From positions 62,001 to 126,000 of IMG/VR virus record IMGVR_UViG_3300008952_000003: a stretch of DNA of 64,000 nt; one strand, 5' to 3'. A program made the translations under genes and the position numbers. This document shows, one piece after another, positions 1 to 9,940 of this stretch (position 1 is the first letter of the stretch; each line of letters begins with the position of its first letter). The DNA is from a virus. Below the pieces are notes generated by a model that ran no database searches, had not been told where the DNA came from, and worked only from the letters and a program-made list of their open reading frames with translations.

Positions 1-954
1 GATGAAGGAATACATTTGAGTATAGAAGATATTCCTGTTGATTTTCTCAACAAACCAACATTAAATTCCTTTTATGTGGGCGGCCCAAATATGAAATCAC
101 TCATCGATATAGTTGGGTTCAACAAGGGCGCCTCAAGAAAGATTGGGAAAGTGGCTGAATCAAAAACAGTTCACGAAGCAGTAGTCGCGATTCCGTACAT
201 TATTAAGGACGGAGAGAGAAAATTCTTCAAAGTTTGCGGGAATTTAATCAAAAATGCACGCTCAGTTCTGGGAGATGGCACCGAAGCTGTTTCGGAAGAG
301 CGCCCTGGCGACTCTATTATTGACATGGTATCAAAAATGAAGAGGTATATACTCCCTCCGAGAATGGATTTCGTAGCAAACGATAGTGTGGATCCATTTG
401 CAATATACATATTTGAATTTTCGCACACTTTTGATCAAAATGATCTATCTTATATCTGGCAAAACACAATGCCAACCACGGGAACCTCCTTTGAGGAGGC
501 TACAGCAGAGCTTTCCCACAAAATAATCAACAAAGAATTGCTAGAAACATTCAAAGATAAAATAAAATGGCTAGTATTTAAAGCAAAGCAAAGAGGCAAC
601 AACAATTACTTCAGTCTCGTAAGTGGCCAGTCAGAAGAGGGTAGTGAACAACACAAATATAGTTACAATTGGCCTTATGATTACTTTTCAATGGTAGAAT
701 TTATAAAAATAGAGTCCGAAATAGAGTATTCGACCGAACAAGCGATTGATATTAATGATTCGTTTGCAGAAGTCAACGAATCACTCCAAAAGGGAGTTAG
801 ATCCACAAAACAACTCATACCATCACAAGAAAAAGACAGGGCATATACCTCTGAACTGACGATGACAGAGGCAAAAACTGAAAAAAGAGAGAAAGTAAAA
901 GAAGACAGAGAAAAGAGAAAGATAAGGGGAGCCTTTAAGGCGAAGGACGATTAA
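1..954 (+). CDS. Unrecognised protein, probably the 3' end of a larger structural gene
   Basis: The frame is open from the first base of the window (codons for DEGIHL precede the first possible start), so the gene probably begins to the left. A TTG at 16 with GAAGGA just upstream is an alternative start, giving 312 residues. I see no catalytic motif, signal peptide or membrane segment. The last 45 or so residues are very rich in K, E and R and end in GAFKAKDD. Only two bases separate it from the next gene, so the two are co-transcribed. Its place at the head of a run of large structural genes suggests a virion or baseplate protein, but this is inference from position only. Confidence 0.6.
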   Translation, partial: DEGIHLSIEDIPVDFLNKPTLNSFYVGGPNMKSLIDIVGFNKGASRKIGKVAESKTVHEAVVAIPYIIKDGERKFFKVCGNLIKNARSVLGDGTEAVSEERPGDSIIDMVSKMKRYILPPRMDFVANDSVDPFAIYIFEFSHTFDQNDLSYIWQNTMPTTGTSFEEATAELSHKIINKELLETFKDKIKWLVFKAKQRGNNNYFSLVSGQSEEGSEQHKYSYNWPYDYFSMVEFIKIESEIEYSTEQAIDINDSFAEVNESLQKGVRSTKQLIPSQEKDRAYTSELTMTEAKTEKREKVKEDREKRKIRGAFKAKDD

Positions 955-956
955 AA

Positions 957-2078
957 ATGGAGTTTTTTGACGATAAAGAAGAGGTATTGGATATACAATT
1001 GACTCAATTTGGGAAGCACTTGCTATCTCTTGGGAAGTGGAAGCCCACATATTATGCTTTTTTTGATGACAATATTCTTTATGACGGAAAATATGCCGAA
1101 TTAGTCGAAGAACAGAACGATATAGAGGGTAGAATACAAGATATCACCCCACAGATGCACACTCAGCATGTTTTTTCTGGCAGAGAAACGGATTTTTTAA
1201 GAATTCTGGAAGCAAAAGAAGAAAAAGACCTCAGTGAAGAGGAAAAGGTAAGGATTCAATCAACACCAGAAAGGGATTACTCACTAGTGTCCCCCCTTGG
1301 AAACTCAGAACTGGGAGTAGATAAAACACCAAGGTGGTCAATTAAGTCATTATCTGGCGAGATACAAAGTTCTTCTGAATTCCTCACAGGATCCTTTCAG
1401 AGTCTAAGGATTCCACAGATAAATATGCAAATATCATATCGAGCACTCGCCAGGAGTACGAGGGCATTCCCCGCAGGAGTGGAATCTTTTGGGCAGATTG
1501 AGGCAGAAGAGCTTAATCTGGGGGTTTTTTCTGATGGCACCTTCTTGGATATAATTAGTGATTCTCTATTGCTGGATATTTCTGAGCTTAATACGGAGTT
1601 TGATGTTGAGAATTTCGAAATAGAAGTCTTCAAAGTTGAAAATAGCGAGCTTCCGGGAACAAGTAATCCAAATATTAGCACTTTAAATCAACTTTTTTTC
1701 GAAAAAAGAAAAGAGCAAATACAAAACAATATTTTAATTTCTGATAGGCCATCCAACGAGATAATTCCCACTGATCCAACGTATGTGGAGTATTATTTTG
1801 ATGTATTTCTAGATGACGAAATCGATGAAAATACGATATGTGCCGCCGTAAGCAAGCTAAAATCAAACGGAATTTACATAGATACAGAGTTCGATTGTCC
1901 CGAGTCCCCACTCCAGGCTACAGCAGTTAATCCATATTTAGATCAGACTGAAACGACCCTGGTTGTGTGTAATGATGACGACATAAATACGCCTCCAAGG
2001 GCCTCTGTTGTTAAATCCGGTGTCTTTTCGACAGTCCCAGTGAAAGACCTTGATGTAAATGAGGATGAAAATGACTAA
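957..2078 (+). CDS. Putative virion structural protein
   Basis: A 373-residue acidic protein with no enzymatic motif. Its N-terminus (residues 10-35) has the pattern VLDIQLTQFGKHLLSLGKW followed by YYAFFDD. The same kind of opening, ILDAVLTDTGRARLAKGDG followed by FALGDD, occurs in the protein encoded at 8989, so the two share an N-terminal domain that may be an attachment module. The rest has no recognisable domain and ends in an acidic tail (DLDVNEDEND). The ATG is two bases after the previous stop. A (A/G)ACTATTTATA promoter-like motif starts right after its stop codon. Structural role is inferred from company and from the shared N-terminus. Confidence 0.6.
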   Translation: MEFFDDKEEVLDIQLTQFGKHLLSLGKWKPTYYAFFDDNILYDGKYAELVEEQNDIEGRIQDITPQMHTQHVFSGRETDFLRILEAKEEKDLSEEEKVRIQSTPERDYSLVSPLGNSELGVDKTPRWSIKSLSGEIQSSSEFLTGSFQSLRIPQINMQISYRALARSTRAFPAGVESFGQIEAEELNLGVFSDGTFLDIISDSLLLDISELNTEFDVENFEIEVFKVENSELPGTSNPNISTLNQLFFEKRKEQIQNNILISDRPSNEIIPTDPTYVEYYFDVFLDDEIDENTICAAVSKLKSNGIYIDTEFDCPESPLQATAVNPYLDQTETTLVVCNDDDINTPPRASVVKSGVFSTVPVKDLDVNEDEND

Positions 2079-2081
2079 GGA

Positions 2082-2090
2082 CTATTTATA
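2082..2090 (+). promoter_or_regulatory. Putative late promoter motif CTATTTATA
   Basis: The string GACTATTTATATAAAAGG lies between the stop of the preceding gene and the ATG at 2107. It matches the motif found in most other intergenic gaps of this window. The function is inferred from recurrence and position. Confidence 0.5.
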
Positions 2091-2106
2091 TAAAAGGCGA
2101 ACATAG

Positions 2107-5100
2107 ATGGCTATTAATATTGATACAAAAAATCTTTCTGGCGACATTCTCCCTACAGTTTATATATCGGAGATCGCGATACGTTCGGCCAAGCTATCCA
2201 AGTTCGAGCCTCGTGACATCGCATCAAGTAACTTTAGGAATCCATCGGCGCCAGTTGTGCCAAAAAAAACCATTTCTGGAAAACTGCTATCCACCGCCAC
2301 CACAGCGATTCCAGTTAAGGATGTTGCTGCCAAAACGAACAGCCTGTTAGAGAAGAAAAAGAATACTTCATCGGGTCTGAGTGTGACTCTCTCTCTATCG
2401 ATAAAAGATATTGTCGAAAAGGATCAGATTAGCACATGGCTATTTAATAGCGACTTTACTGAGTTTTTAAATATAAAAATAATTCAGAGTACTGACCCGA
2501 CTCTAACAAAAAATCTTTCTAAGGGAAAATTTAAATCACTGAATGATCAAAAATTTAAAAGACATTACAAAGAAAAGATCCTGTCAGTCCGGAAAAACAA
2601 CGCTGAAAAAACAAAAAACAAGACAGCAGATTTTGATTTGAAGGATTTTTCTAGTGTTGTGACCTCCACCGGAGAAAGAATATATGAAATTCCCTACGAA
2701 ACTGAGTTCACCATTAAGACCGCAAAGCCTAAACATTTAGCATATTTTGCTTTTGTTTATATCGACATACGTCAGATGGCGAGATTTTACGGGATGGACT
2801 CAGTAGGTATAAACTCAAAATTTATAAAAGGAATCACATCTGCTGAAAAAGTGATAAACAGGGGAGAAGTAAATACGAGCACTTTTGTATTTTATCTTGC
2901 TGACACAAACCAAATATGGGCCGGCCCAAAGCACAAAGACAAAGGGATTTGGATGACTGGCAAACGAGGCGATCCTCTCGCCAAGGTGTTGAGAAAAGAG
3001 GAGATGGCCAACAAGAAGATTAATGATTATAGAGAAGTGAATGATCTGCAGAAAAATGATTTAATTCTCAAAGCGGCCCTGAGACAAGTTCAAAGACTCC
3101 AAAAAACACAGCTAAACAGAGATAGGGTTTCGTACGATGCTCCAGATTCATATATTTCAGCCGGAATAGTTTCTCCCAAGCCAAACGGTGAAGTCAATTT
3201 ATTGTTTCACGTAGATGTCAGGAAATTAGTTCGAACTCAGAGTGCTTTTGGAAATATATTAGATTTAACTTCCAATCAGAGAGCTAAAGAAGAGATTTAT
3301 TTATTGTCAAATATCAAAACAATGAAAATTCTTCGCCGCCGAGTAAAGAATATACCCTCCATCAATAGGCTGGGAACACCAGTTTATTCAAATATTTTTG
3401 ATGCATCGAGGGAGATAGTGAGGACCATAGTGTTCTCTTCGGATGAGGATGGCGCCTTGAAAAAACAGCAAAACGATAATGGTGGAATCCGAGAGGTGGG
3501 AAATATCGCATTTTCTTCTGGCGTCCGAACTTTCACTGTGACCGATAATAGTATTTCCGAAATAACAGATGGCACTTACCAGTATGGTGTGTACGTGGAA
3601 GTCGAAGATGGCACCGTTAAGTTTCTAAACAAACAATTATCCAGGCTCATATTGGCTAATGAGAGATTGCGACTTTATCACACTGATTCTTTAAATCCCA
3701 GATATCTGGAGAAAGATGGAAAGTTTAAAGATACTTTTTCGAAAAAATATAAGAACCTCGCAAGATCTTCAGGGCAGATAGTTCCTTGGGTCCGCGCTAT
3801 AGCTACTTTTATAGATGTATATTCCTCCATTACGGATTTGAAGCAATCTCCAAATAAATTGGCCAAGAAGTTTAACTCGATGACAAATGCCGAAACTGGA
3901 AATGCTGCTGGAATAGCAGCTTTAATAACCTTGATTGATGAGGTTATTAATAAATTGGAGGCCACCCTGGGATCAAAGAAATACCCCAAGCAGTCTTCAT
4001 TTCTGACGTCAAAGAAGTCGGCACCTCAACAGTACAAAGTTTCTATCATGACGATCGACAAATACTTTAGAGACTTGCACGATAGTGATATAGTGAAGAA
4101 TGTTGGTGTGGACTTCGTGGGAAAAGAGGGAGTCGAAGACGTTGGGATCAAGGCTATCTTAACGGACGACTTCTTCGAGAGGATTAAAGAAGAAAATTCA
4201 ATGTACTGGAAAACCGATGACATTAATGCCATTGGGAACAAACTGTCTCTAGAATTCGAAAACACAACACAGGTACCAGATGATAAGAGAGAATTGTTTA
4301 ATTTAGCTGAGACAGAGATGACTTTCCTTACCCCTTCCACTATCAGGGGGGGAAATTACGCCATCGATCGTTTGAATGCCGGAAAATCCCTGTGGGATTC
4401 TGGAAAATATAACGCCATGGCAAGCACCCTAGTCGCCACTAAGAGTGGAAATTATATTAATAAAAACCAAAAAACTAATCCAACAATGCCAGCAACCGAA
4501 AGGGATGCAAAAGACTCTATGGACAACAATCTGAGAAGACAAGCCCAGAATGGTTCGGTTTCCAGCGTTTTGAGTCAGATGGGGGTGACGATAGTTGACC
4601 CCGACATCGCAACAAAACCCAAGTCGCCTCCCCTATCAATACCCGTCTCCGCCGCGCCTCCCGGAGGTAAACCACCAACCTCTTTGGCCGGCGCACAGGG
4701 AAAAGGCGCCTCTTTGGATTTTACAGTCAATACGAAGCCGATAGAAAATTCGAATTTACAATCATTGACTGATTGTGATGGTAATCCAATAGCGTCAAAT
4801 ATGATTTTTGATGATTCTGATCCTGTTGTTAAAGTGACGACCGAGGAGGCAGACATAGAAGAAGAGAAAATAGCTAAACGCCGCCGCATACACAATAACA
4901 AGATACTCGCAGAGAGCAGAAATGCTATTGGGAATGTCTTTGTAAACCGCGCCGCATCACGGGGAACATTAAATAAACTCTCTCCACAAAGCAAATCGTC
5001 CCAACGAAAGGTCGTCGACAACACCCCATCTGTCTCGGGATACGAACTGGGTAGCGTGAGAAATTTGGTAGATAATATTAGGCAATCTCCACTCAAGAAG

Positions 5101-6159
5101 GCAGATTTTGAAAAAATTCCAAATCAAGTGAGATCCCTCATGTTCTCCGAGAGTGATCAGGTAAAAAATAACTTCTTAGATATGGAGCAAGACCCTATGA
5201 GGAGCCCAGAGACTTCTCAAATGATGAAATATAATTTCGACACTTTTGGGAAAATAGAAGCCTTTGTTGGCTTCGTGAAAGACTCGGAAGGAAATAATAT
5301 AATTAAAAAGCCAAAATTTGTCCCCCTTAAAAAGCGATTACTGGATCGAGCTAAATCTGGCGTTATTTTGTGTAGGATACAGAACTATGAAAATAAGCAG
5401 CTAAAGATCGGCCAAAATAGTTCCTTAAATATGAAGATTTATGATAATTGTTTCTTGATGTCCACAAAGCAACTATCGTTGATGCTCGTAAAAAAGAAAA
5501 AGATAGAAACAAAGATAAAAATAGCCAGAAGAAAGGAAGAGATTGAAGCAGCTAAGAGAGCCGCTGCCCTTGCAGCAGCAATGGCTCCCTCAAATAAGCA
5601 GAAAATAAAAGAAAAGTCATTTATAGAAGACGATATAGAGATAGTTTTGGTTGAAGAAGTCAAGAAAGGGGACCAGACAGTTGCTACGTTCGCAGGCGCC
5701 GCTGCTACTGCTCCTGGCGTTCTAAAGAAAAAAGAAGAAAAGAAAAAGAGAGTGAAAAAAATAACAAAAGCTGGAAGTTCTGTGACTATCGAGGTCGACG
5801 CGGATATCGTCGAAGCGGATATTGAAAATCTAATAGATTCCATCAAGGATGAAGATTTGGTAGATACAGTAAGGGGTGATTTTTCCGATTCTAGTTCCTC
5901 AAGGGGAGACGAGCAGTCAAATACCCCCGGCCAAACCCTTGGCGGCATGTTTTCCAAGAAAGAAGAGGAAAAAGAAGAGGAAATTCTAACTCTGAATGAC
6001 GTCGCTGGTCCATCAATTGAGGAACAAATCTTACAAGATCTAGACCAAGCAACACTACTCGCCCCAGTTGGGGACTACTCTGAATCGATAGAAGTGGAAG
6101 AAGAACCAACACCCCCATTCCCCGCCGGCGTTTCAGGCCTAGTAGGTGGCGGAAGATGA
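2107..6159 (+). CDS. Giant virion structural protein, 1350 aa, unknown
   Basis: A 1350-residue protein without enzymatic motifs. The first 900 residues look like a mixed globular protein. A Pro/Gly/Ala-rich linker follows around residues 840-880. Residues 1120-1165 are a highly charged, Ala-rich probable coiled coil. Residues 1210-1239 carry KKRVKKITKAG, then VTIEVDADI, a module repeated in the neighbouring 916-residue protein (KKRVKQISKPG, then VVLEVDADI). The C-terminus is acidic and ends in a Gly-rich stretch. Size and position suggest a baseplate, tail-fibre or long structural protein. The ATG has a modest AAGGCGA upstream and a CTATTTATA promoter-like motif 25 bases before it. No T4 counterpart is recognised. 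Confidence 0.65.
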   Translation: MAINIDTKNLSGDILPTVYISEIAIRSAKLSKFEPRDIASSNFRNPSAPVVPKKTISGKLLSTATTAIPVKDVAAKTNSLLEKKKNTSSGLSVTLSLSIKDIVEKDQISTWLFNSDFTEFLNIKIIQSTDPTLTKNLSKGKFKSLNDQKFKRHYKEKILSVRKNNAEKTKNKTADFDLKDFSSVVTSTGERIYEIPYETEFTIKTAKPKHLAYFAFVYIDIRQMARFYGMDSVGINSKFIKGITSAEKVINRGEVNTSTFVFYLADTNQIWAGPKHKDKGIWMTGKRGDPLAKVLRKEEMANKKINDYREVNDLQKNDLILKAALRQVQRLQKTQLNRDRVSYDAPDSYISAGIVSPKPNGEVNLLFHVDVRKLVRTQSAFGNILDLTSNQRAKEEIYLLSNIKTMKILRRRVKNIPSINRLGTPVYSNIFDASREIVRTIVFSSDEDGALKKQQNDNGGIREVGNIAFSSGVRTFTVTDNSISEITDGTYQYGVYVEVEDGTVKFLNKQLSRLILANERLRLYHTDSLNPRYLEKDGKFKDTFSKKYKNLARSSGQIVPWVRAIATFIDVYSSITDLKQSPNKLAKKFNSMTNAETGNAAGIAALITLIDEVINKLEATLGSKKYPKQSSFLTSKKSAPQQYKVSIMTIDKYFRDLHDSDIVKNVGVDFVGKEGVEDVGIKAILTDDFFERIKEENSMYWKTDDINAIGNKLSLEFENTTQVPDDKRELFNLAETEMTFLTPSTIRGGNYAIDRLNAGKSLWDSGKYNAMASTLVATKSGNYINKNQKTNPTMPATERDAKDSMDNNLRRQAQNGSVSSVLSQMGVTIVDPDIATKPKSPPLSIPVSAAPPGGKPPTSLAGAQGKGASLDFTVNTKPIENSNLQSLTDCDGNPIASNMIFDDSDPVVKVTTEEADIEEEKIAKRRRIHNNKILAESRNAIGNVFVNRAASRGTLNKLSPQSKSSQRKVVDNTPSVSGYELGSVRNLVDNIRQSPLKKADFEKIPNQVRSLMFSESDQVKNNFLDMEQDPMRSPETSQMMKYNFDTFGKIEAFVGFVKDSEGNNIIKKPKFVPLKKRLLDRAKSGVILCRIQNYENKQLKIGQNSSLNMKIYDNCFLMSTKQLSLMLVKKKKIETKIKIARRKEEIEAAKRAAALAAAMAPSNKQKIKEKSFIEDDIEIVLVEEVKKGDQTVATFAGAAATAPGVLKKKEEKKKRVKKITKAGSSVTIEVDADIVEADIENLIDSIKDEDLVDTVRGDFSDSSSSRGDEQSNTPGQTLGGMFSKKEEEKEEEILTLNDVAGPSIEEQILQDLDQATLLAPVGDYSESIEVEEEPTPPFPAGVSGLVGGGR

Positions 6160-6180
6160 TCTCTCGAAGGAAATTATAAG

Positions 6181-8931
6181 ATGTCAAATTCAAAGAAAAA
6201 TATATACATATTATCGGCAAATCATAGCACTTCTAGGGACAGCTTTAGGGATGCTACTGGAAATTATTGGACAACCCCCGGAGAGACTCCAGAATATGGA
6301 GATATGACTTCTAGAACCAGAAAAATCGGACCTGATCGCATAAAACTAAAGAACAAGCCTACGTCGGTCAAGAAAGATAACCTTATAAGAATAATTCCAA
6401 GACATCAGGAAGTTGAAAAGACCAAATCCGCCCCATTCTATGAAATAGTCCACAAATTTGAGGTATATTCAGATAGAGAAATCTATGGAAATATCGATAC
6501 GTGGACGACATTTATGAAAAATAAAGTAAAAATAGGAAAAACATTCCAAGATTACTCAATTGAGATCCATAATCCGCTAGCAGAAAATGAACTGGGAGGG
6601 CAAAATTACAGTCCGTCAGCTATTTTTGAAAAAGTTAGCTTTGATTACAATTATTATTCTAATATTTATGAAATTACTACCAACAATGCAGGTTCCCAGG
6701 AAAATATTTTGCCAAATCTCTATTTCTTTGCCGAAAACCAAGATAACGAAGAGATAAATGAGGCATTCGAGGCTATTACTGCAGGGGGGATCCTCTCCAC
6801 GAACGATATGAAGAGCTTGCGACGTTCAAAGCTTGGATTTATTAAGCCGTCGTTCTTTGATGACTTTGGAAAAGCTCAACGAAATATGCCAGCTAGAAAG
6901 AAGAAGAAACTAGTTGAGAAGGCTTCAAATATTATTTTCGAAACTAAGAGTGTGGAGTTGCTTAAGAAAGCAGAAGAGCTATTCTCACTCTTCCCCATGG
7001 GCGTTGATATCGAATTTATGTCTGATTTTATGAACGAATTCACTGAAATCCTAGAGGATTCCAAATTGAGTACTTCCTTGTTGGGATATTTGGCAGAGAT
7101 TCCAGTAGATCCAACCGGCCCCCAAGCTAAGAGATTCTCCATTAAAAATATGAAAATGAAAAGATATTTTGAAAGGATTGGAAATCCAAAGGACAGGAAT
7201 CCTCAAGTAGAAGTTGATTTTGAGGGTATAACAGCGAAGACAATTGACTTATTTTCGTGGTACCAAAAAGTCGCAGAAGGCATGAGAGTGAAAAGGGGTA
7301 AAGTAACTGTTCTCGGGGACAAAGAGGATGAAAATATATCAAAGTTTGAGAAATTCTTATATCTGATAATTTTTTCTGGAAAATTGCAGACAATGATCAA
7401 GAAGCATCAGAGAACCTATTTGGATATCTCAGATGGGGACCTTTCTTATTCAGAGACCTTCTGCTATAAGATTGAAAAGTCATTAGAAAATGGCGCCCCA
7501 ATGCAAACTGTGTGGCTTCCTAATACGAACGAGATAGATCTCATCAGATATATCGACACTCAGGTTAAATTTAATAAGACATATAAATATAAAGTGACAG
7601 CATATCAGATAGTCATGGGTTCCGAATACGAATATAACAATTTGGAATTTCCAGAAGAGTACAATGCTGATCCAAAAAAGAAAAAAAGAGTGAAGCAAAT
7701 ATCAAAGCCGGGCGGCGGAGTGGTGTTGGAAGTGGACGCAGATATAGCACCGGCAGAGGTGGAAATATCCCCTGGGCTCTTGGCCCGCCAGGGTCAGCAG
7801 TTGCCAGGGTCCAATACTCAACAGCCAGAGTCTAATACTCAGCAGCCATCACTACTATCTCTAAACTCCCAACAGGTCAACTTTTCAAACATTCCTGCCC
7901 CCGGAGCCCAGAGTGTGCTTGTCGATGTGGGTGATTCTAGCTTCGCTCAAAGAAAGTTCGAGGTCGTGGTGCCCGATCCAGAAGATAAAGAGATTTTTGG
8001 ACTAAGTGATAAAAATAAATTTAATACAAAATATGCCAATAGATTATTCGTATTAGCAAGGAAAAGGGAAAAGGTTGATGATGAGAAGTATTTTAGAGCC
8101 ACTATGGAGGTGAGAGTCAGACCTTCGATTAAGATTGTTGAGCTTCCCTTTTTTGAAATCGCAGGTCGAGTGATAGACGATCCTCCGGTACCGCCTCACG
8201 TAAACATCGTGCCATATCGCGGAGTCAATAACAAGCTTTTGATAAACTTAAATACTAATGTTGGAAGATATGAAATGTCCCCTGTTATTTTTTCTAACGC
8301 TGAAAGAAAAATAATCAATGAAATAAGAGCAGCAAAAAGGCTGCCACCGGATAGCAAAATAACATACAGCACGGACGATCCAATTTCATCATTCGAGATA
8401 TACCGGATGGCGACTCCCCCTCAGAAGATAGAGGATTTTGCAGAAAATTTAAGATCAGTGTTGGATACGGATATTGATGCCGCAACCGCCCAAAAGGCAT
8501 CATCAGCTTCAATCAAAGATTCACTATCTCCAAACGTAGACTATTATTATACTTTCAGGGCAATCGATATACACGGGAAAAAATCAAATCCAACAGAAGT
8601 GTATAGAGTTAAGATTGTTGAGAATGACGGCGCCGTATATTCTATTATTGAGCTTTATGAGATGAAAAAAATTAAACCACAAAAGCCGATAAAAAAAGGG
8701 AAAAAACTACTTAATATTGTCCCAAGGTTTACTCAAACTTTAATTAATGAGAATAAATCAAAAATGGGAGATGGTAAAAGCGCCTTTAACGTGAAAAGTG
8801 TGGTGTTGGGACAAGAGGGACAGTCCTTGTTTGGAGAAAGCTTTAAAGTAAGGTTGACCTCACTGAAGACGGGAAAGAAGGTAGATATAAATATTGATTT
8901 TAATGTAGAGTTGGAACAGAGACAAAAATAA
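6181..8931 (+). CDS. Large structural protein with fibronectin-like C-terminal region
   Basis: A 916-residue protein starting 21 bases after the previous gene, with GGAAATTATAAG before the ATG. Residues 1-490 are unrecognised. Residues 498-530 hold the KKRVKQISKPG / VVLEVDADI module shared with the upstream giant protein. A Gln/Asn/Pro-rich linker (about 535-570) follows. The C-terminal 300 residues contain beta-rich stretches such as PPVPPHVNIVPYRG and YYYTFRAIDIHGKKSNP, which resemble fibronectin type III strands. Such folds are common in phage tail and baseplate proteins that contact surfaces or partners. No catalytic residues are evident. I infer a structural partner of the preceding protein. 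Confidence 0.6.
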   Translation: MSNSKKNIYILSANHSTSRDSFRDATGNYWTTPGETPEYGDMTSRTRKIGPDRIKLKNKPTSVKKDNLIRIIPRHQEVEKTKSAPFYEIVHKFEVYSDREIYGNIDTWTTFMKNKVKIGKTFQDYSIEIHNPLAENELGGQNYSPSAIFEKVSFDYNYYSNIYEITTNNAGSQENILPNLYFFAENQDNEEINEAFEAITAGGILSTNDMKSLRRSKLGFIKPSFFDDFGKAQRNMPARKKKKLVEKASNIIFETKSVELLKKAEELFSLFPMGVDIEFMSDFMNEFTEILEDSKLSTSLLGYLAEIPVDPTGPQAKRFSIKNMKMKRYFERIGNPKDRNPQVEVDFEGITAKTIDLFSWYQKVAEGMRVKRGKVTVLGDKEDENISKFEKFLYLIIFSGKLQTMIKKHQRTYLDISDGDLSYSETFCYKIEKSLENGAPMQTVWLPNTNEIDLIRYIDTQVKFNKTYKYKVTAYQIVMGSEYEYNNLEFPEEYNADPKKKKRVKQISKPGGGVVLEVDADIAPAEVEISPGLLARQGQQLPGSNTQQPESNTQQPSLLSLNSQQVNFSNIPAPGAQSVLVDVGDSSFAQRKFEVVVPDPEDKEIFGLSDKNKFNTKYANRLFVLARKREKVDDEKYFRATMEVRVRPSIKIVELPFFEIAGRVIDDPPVPPHVNIVPYRGVNNKLLINLNTNVGRYEMSPVIFSNAERKIINEIRAAKRLPPDSKITYSTDDPISSFEIYRMATPPQKIEDFAENLRSVLDTDIDAATAQKASSASIKDSLSPNVDYYYTFRAIDIHGKKSNPTEVYRVKIVENDGAVYSIIELYEMKKIKPQKPIKKGKKLLNIVPRFTQTLINENKSKMGDGKSAFNVKSVVLGQEGQSLFGESFKVRLTSLKTGKKVDINIDFNVELEQRQK

Positions 8932-8988
8932 AATAAATTCTACGACTAGCTAAATTAAATACTAATTATAGAGTAAGGAAGGAAAAGA

Positions 8989-9930
8989 ATGGCTTTTTTA
9001 GACAACAGTGGAGACATAATTCTCGACGCAGTTTTGACTGATACGGGACGCGCCCGATTGGCAAAGGGTGATGGTACTTTTAAGATTGCAAAATTTGCTC
9101 TCGGAGACGATGAGATAAATTATGCCAATTATGATAAAAATAATCCGAGCGGATCGGCTTATTATGATCTGCAAATCCTGCAGACCCCGGTTTTGGAGGC
9201 ATTTACTAACAATACAGCAATGCTTCATTCGAAGCTGATATCAATTCCGCGTACAAACTTGATTTATCTGCCTGACATAATCTTAAATGAGGTCTATGGC
9301 GGCGGCGGTTCAACTACTGCCTCTTCGACTGCTATGAATGAGGATGCTAATGCATTTTATGTGGCCGTTGATGACGACACATTGACTGAGCTAGCACTTG
9401 TTTCTGGAGTCGTAAATGGCGTAGATGGTTCTGGTGGTACTCATATTCGTACCGATCAGGGGCTAGACACAGATGAAGTGTCCCCCAAGAGAGAACTCGA
9501 CGCAGATTTGGTAGAAACTCAATATCTGATAGAGATGGACACCAGATTGGGCGAGATATTATCGATTGATGGTGAAACTTTAGCAACCATCTCATTCATA
9601 GATGATGACCAGATTGCGAGCTATTATTTATCACTGGGAACTGATTTGAAATTCGTAGCAGAAATAACAAATGATAAGCCAATTGGCGACGGAGCCCCAG
9701 GACAAGTCATAAGGGGCCCCCGAGGAACGAAGTTGGATTTCAAAATTCAGGCTAGCCTAGATTTGAATACGAGCACCTTCCTGTTCACTCAACTGGGGTC
9801 CACCGTGTCCATAGATACTGGAGGGATTGCCCCGGTCGATTTTAATTATATCGATTCAGTCTTGCGAGTAACGGGAGTTACGACAGGAAACAGGATAGAC
9901 ATTCCCCTAAGATTTGTGAAATTAGCATAA
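8989..9930 (+). CDS. Putative tail fibre/baseplate appendage protein
   Basis: A 313-residue acidic protein with AAGGAAGGAAAAG before its ATG. The N-terminus, ILDAVLTDTGRARLAKGDG then FALGDDEINY, parallels the N-terminus of the protein at 957, so both may dock at the same kind of site. The remainder is rich in beta-forming residues with low-complexity Gly/Ser/Thr stretches (GGGGSTTASS near residue 105), typical of phage fibres. It is followed within 10 bases by two paralogous fibre-like genes. The exact role is unknown. Confidence 0.6.
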   Translation: MAFLDNSGDIILDAVLTDTGRARLAKGDGTFKIAKFALGDDEINYANYDKNNPSGSAYYDLQILQTPVLEAFTNNTAMLHSKLISIPRTNLIYLPDIILNEVYGGGGSTTASSTAMNEDANAFYVAVDDDTLTELALVSGVVNGVDGSGGTHIRTDQGLDTDEVSPKRELDADLVETQYLIEMDTRLGEILSIDGETLATISFIDDDQIASYYLSLGTDLKFVAEITNDKPIGDGAPGQVIRGPRGTKLDFKIQASLDLNTSTFLFTQLGSTVSIDTGGIAPVDFNYIDSVLRVTGVTTGNRIDIPLRFVKLA

Positions 9931-9940
9931 GGAAAATAAA

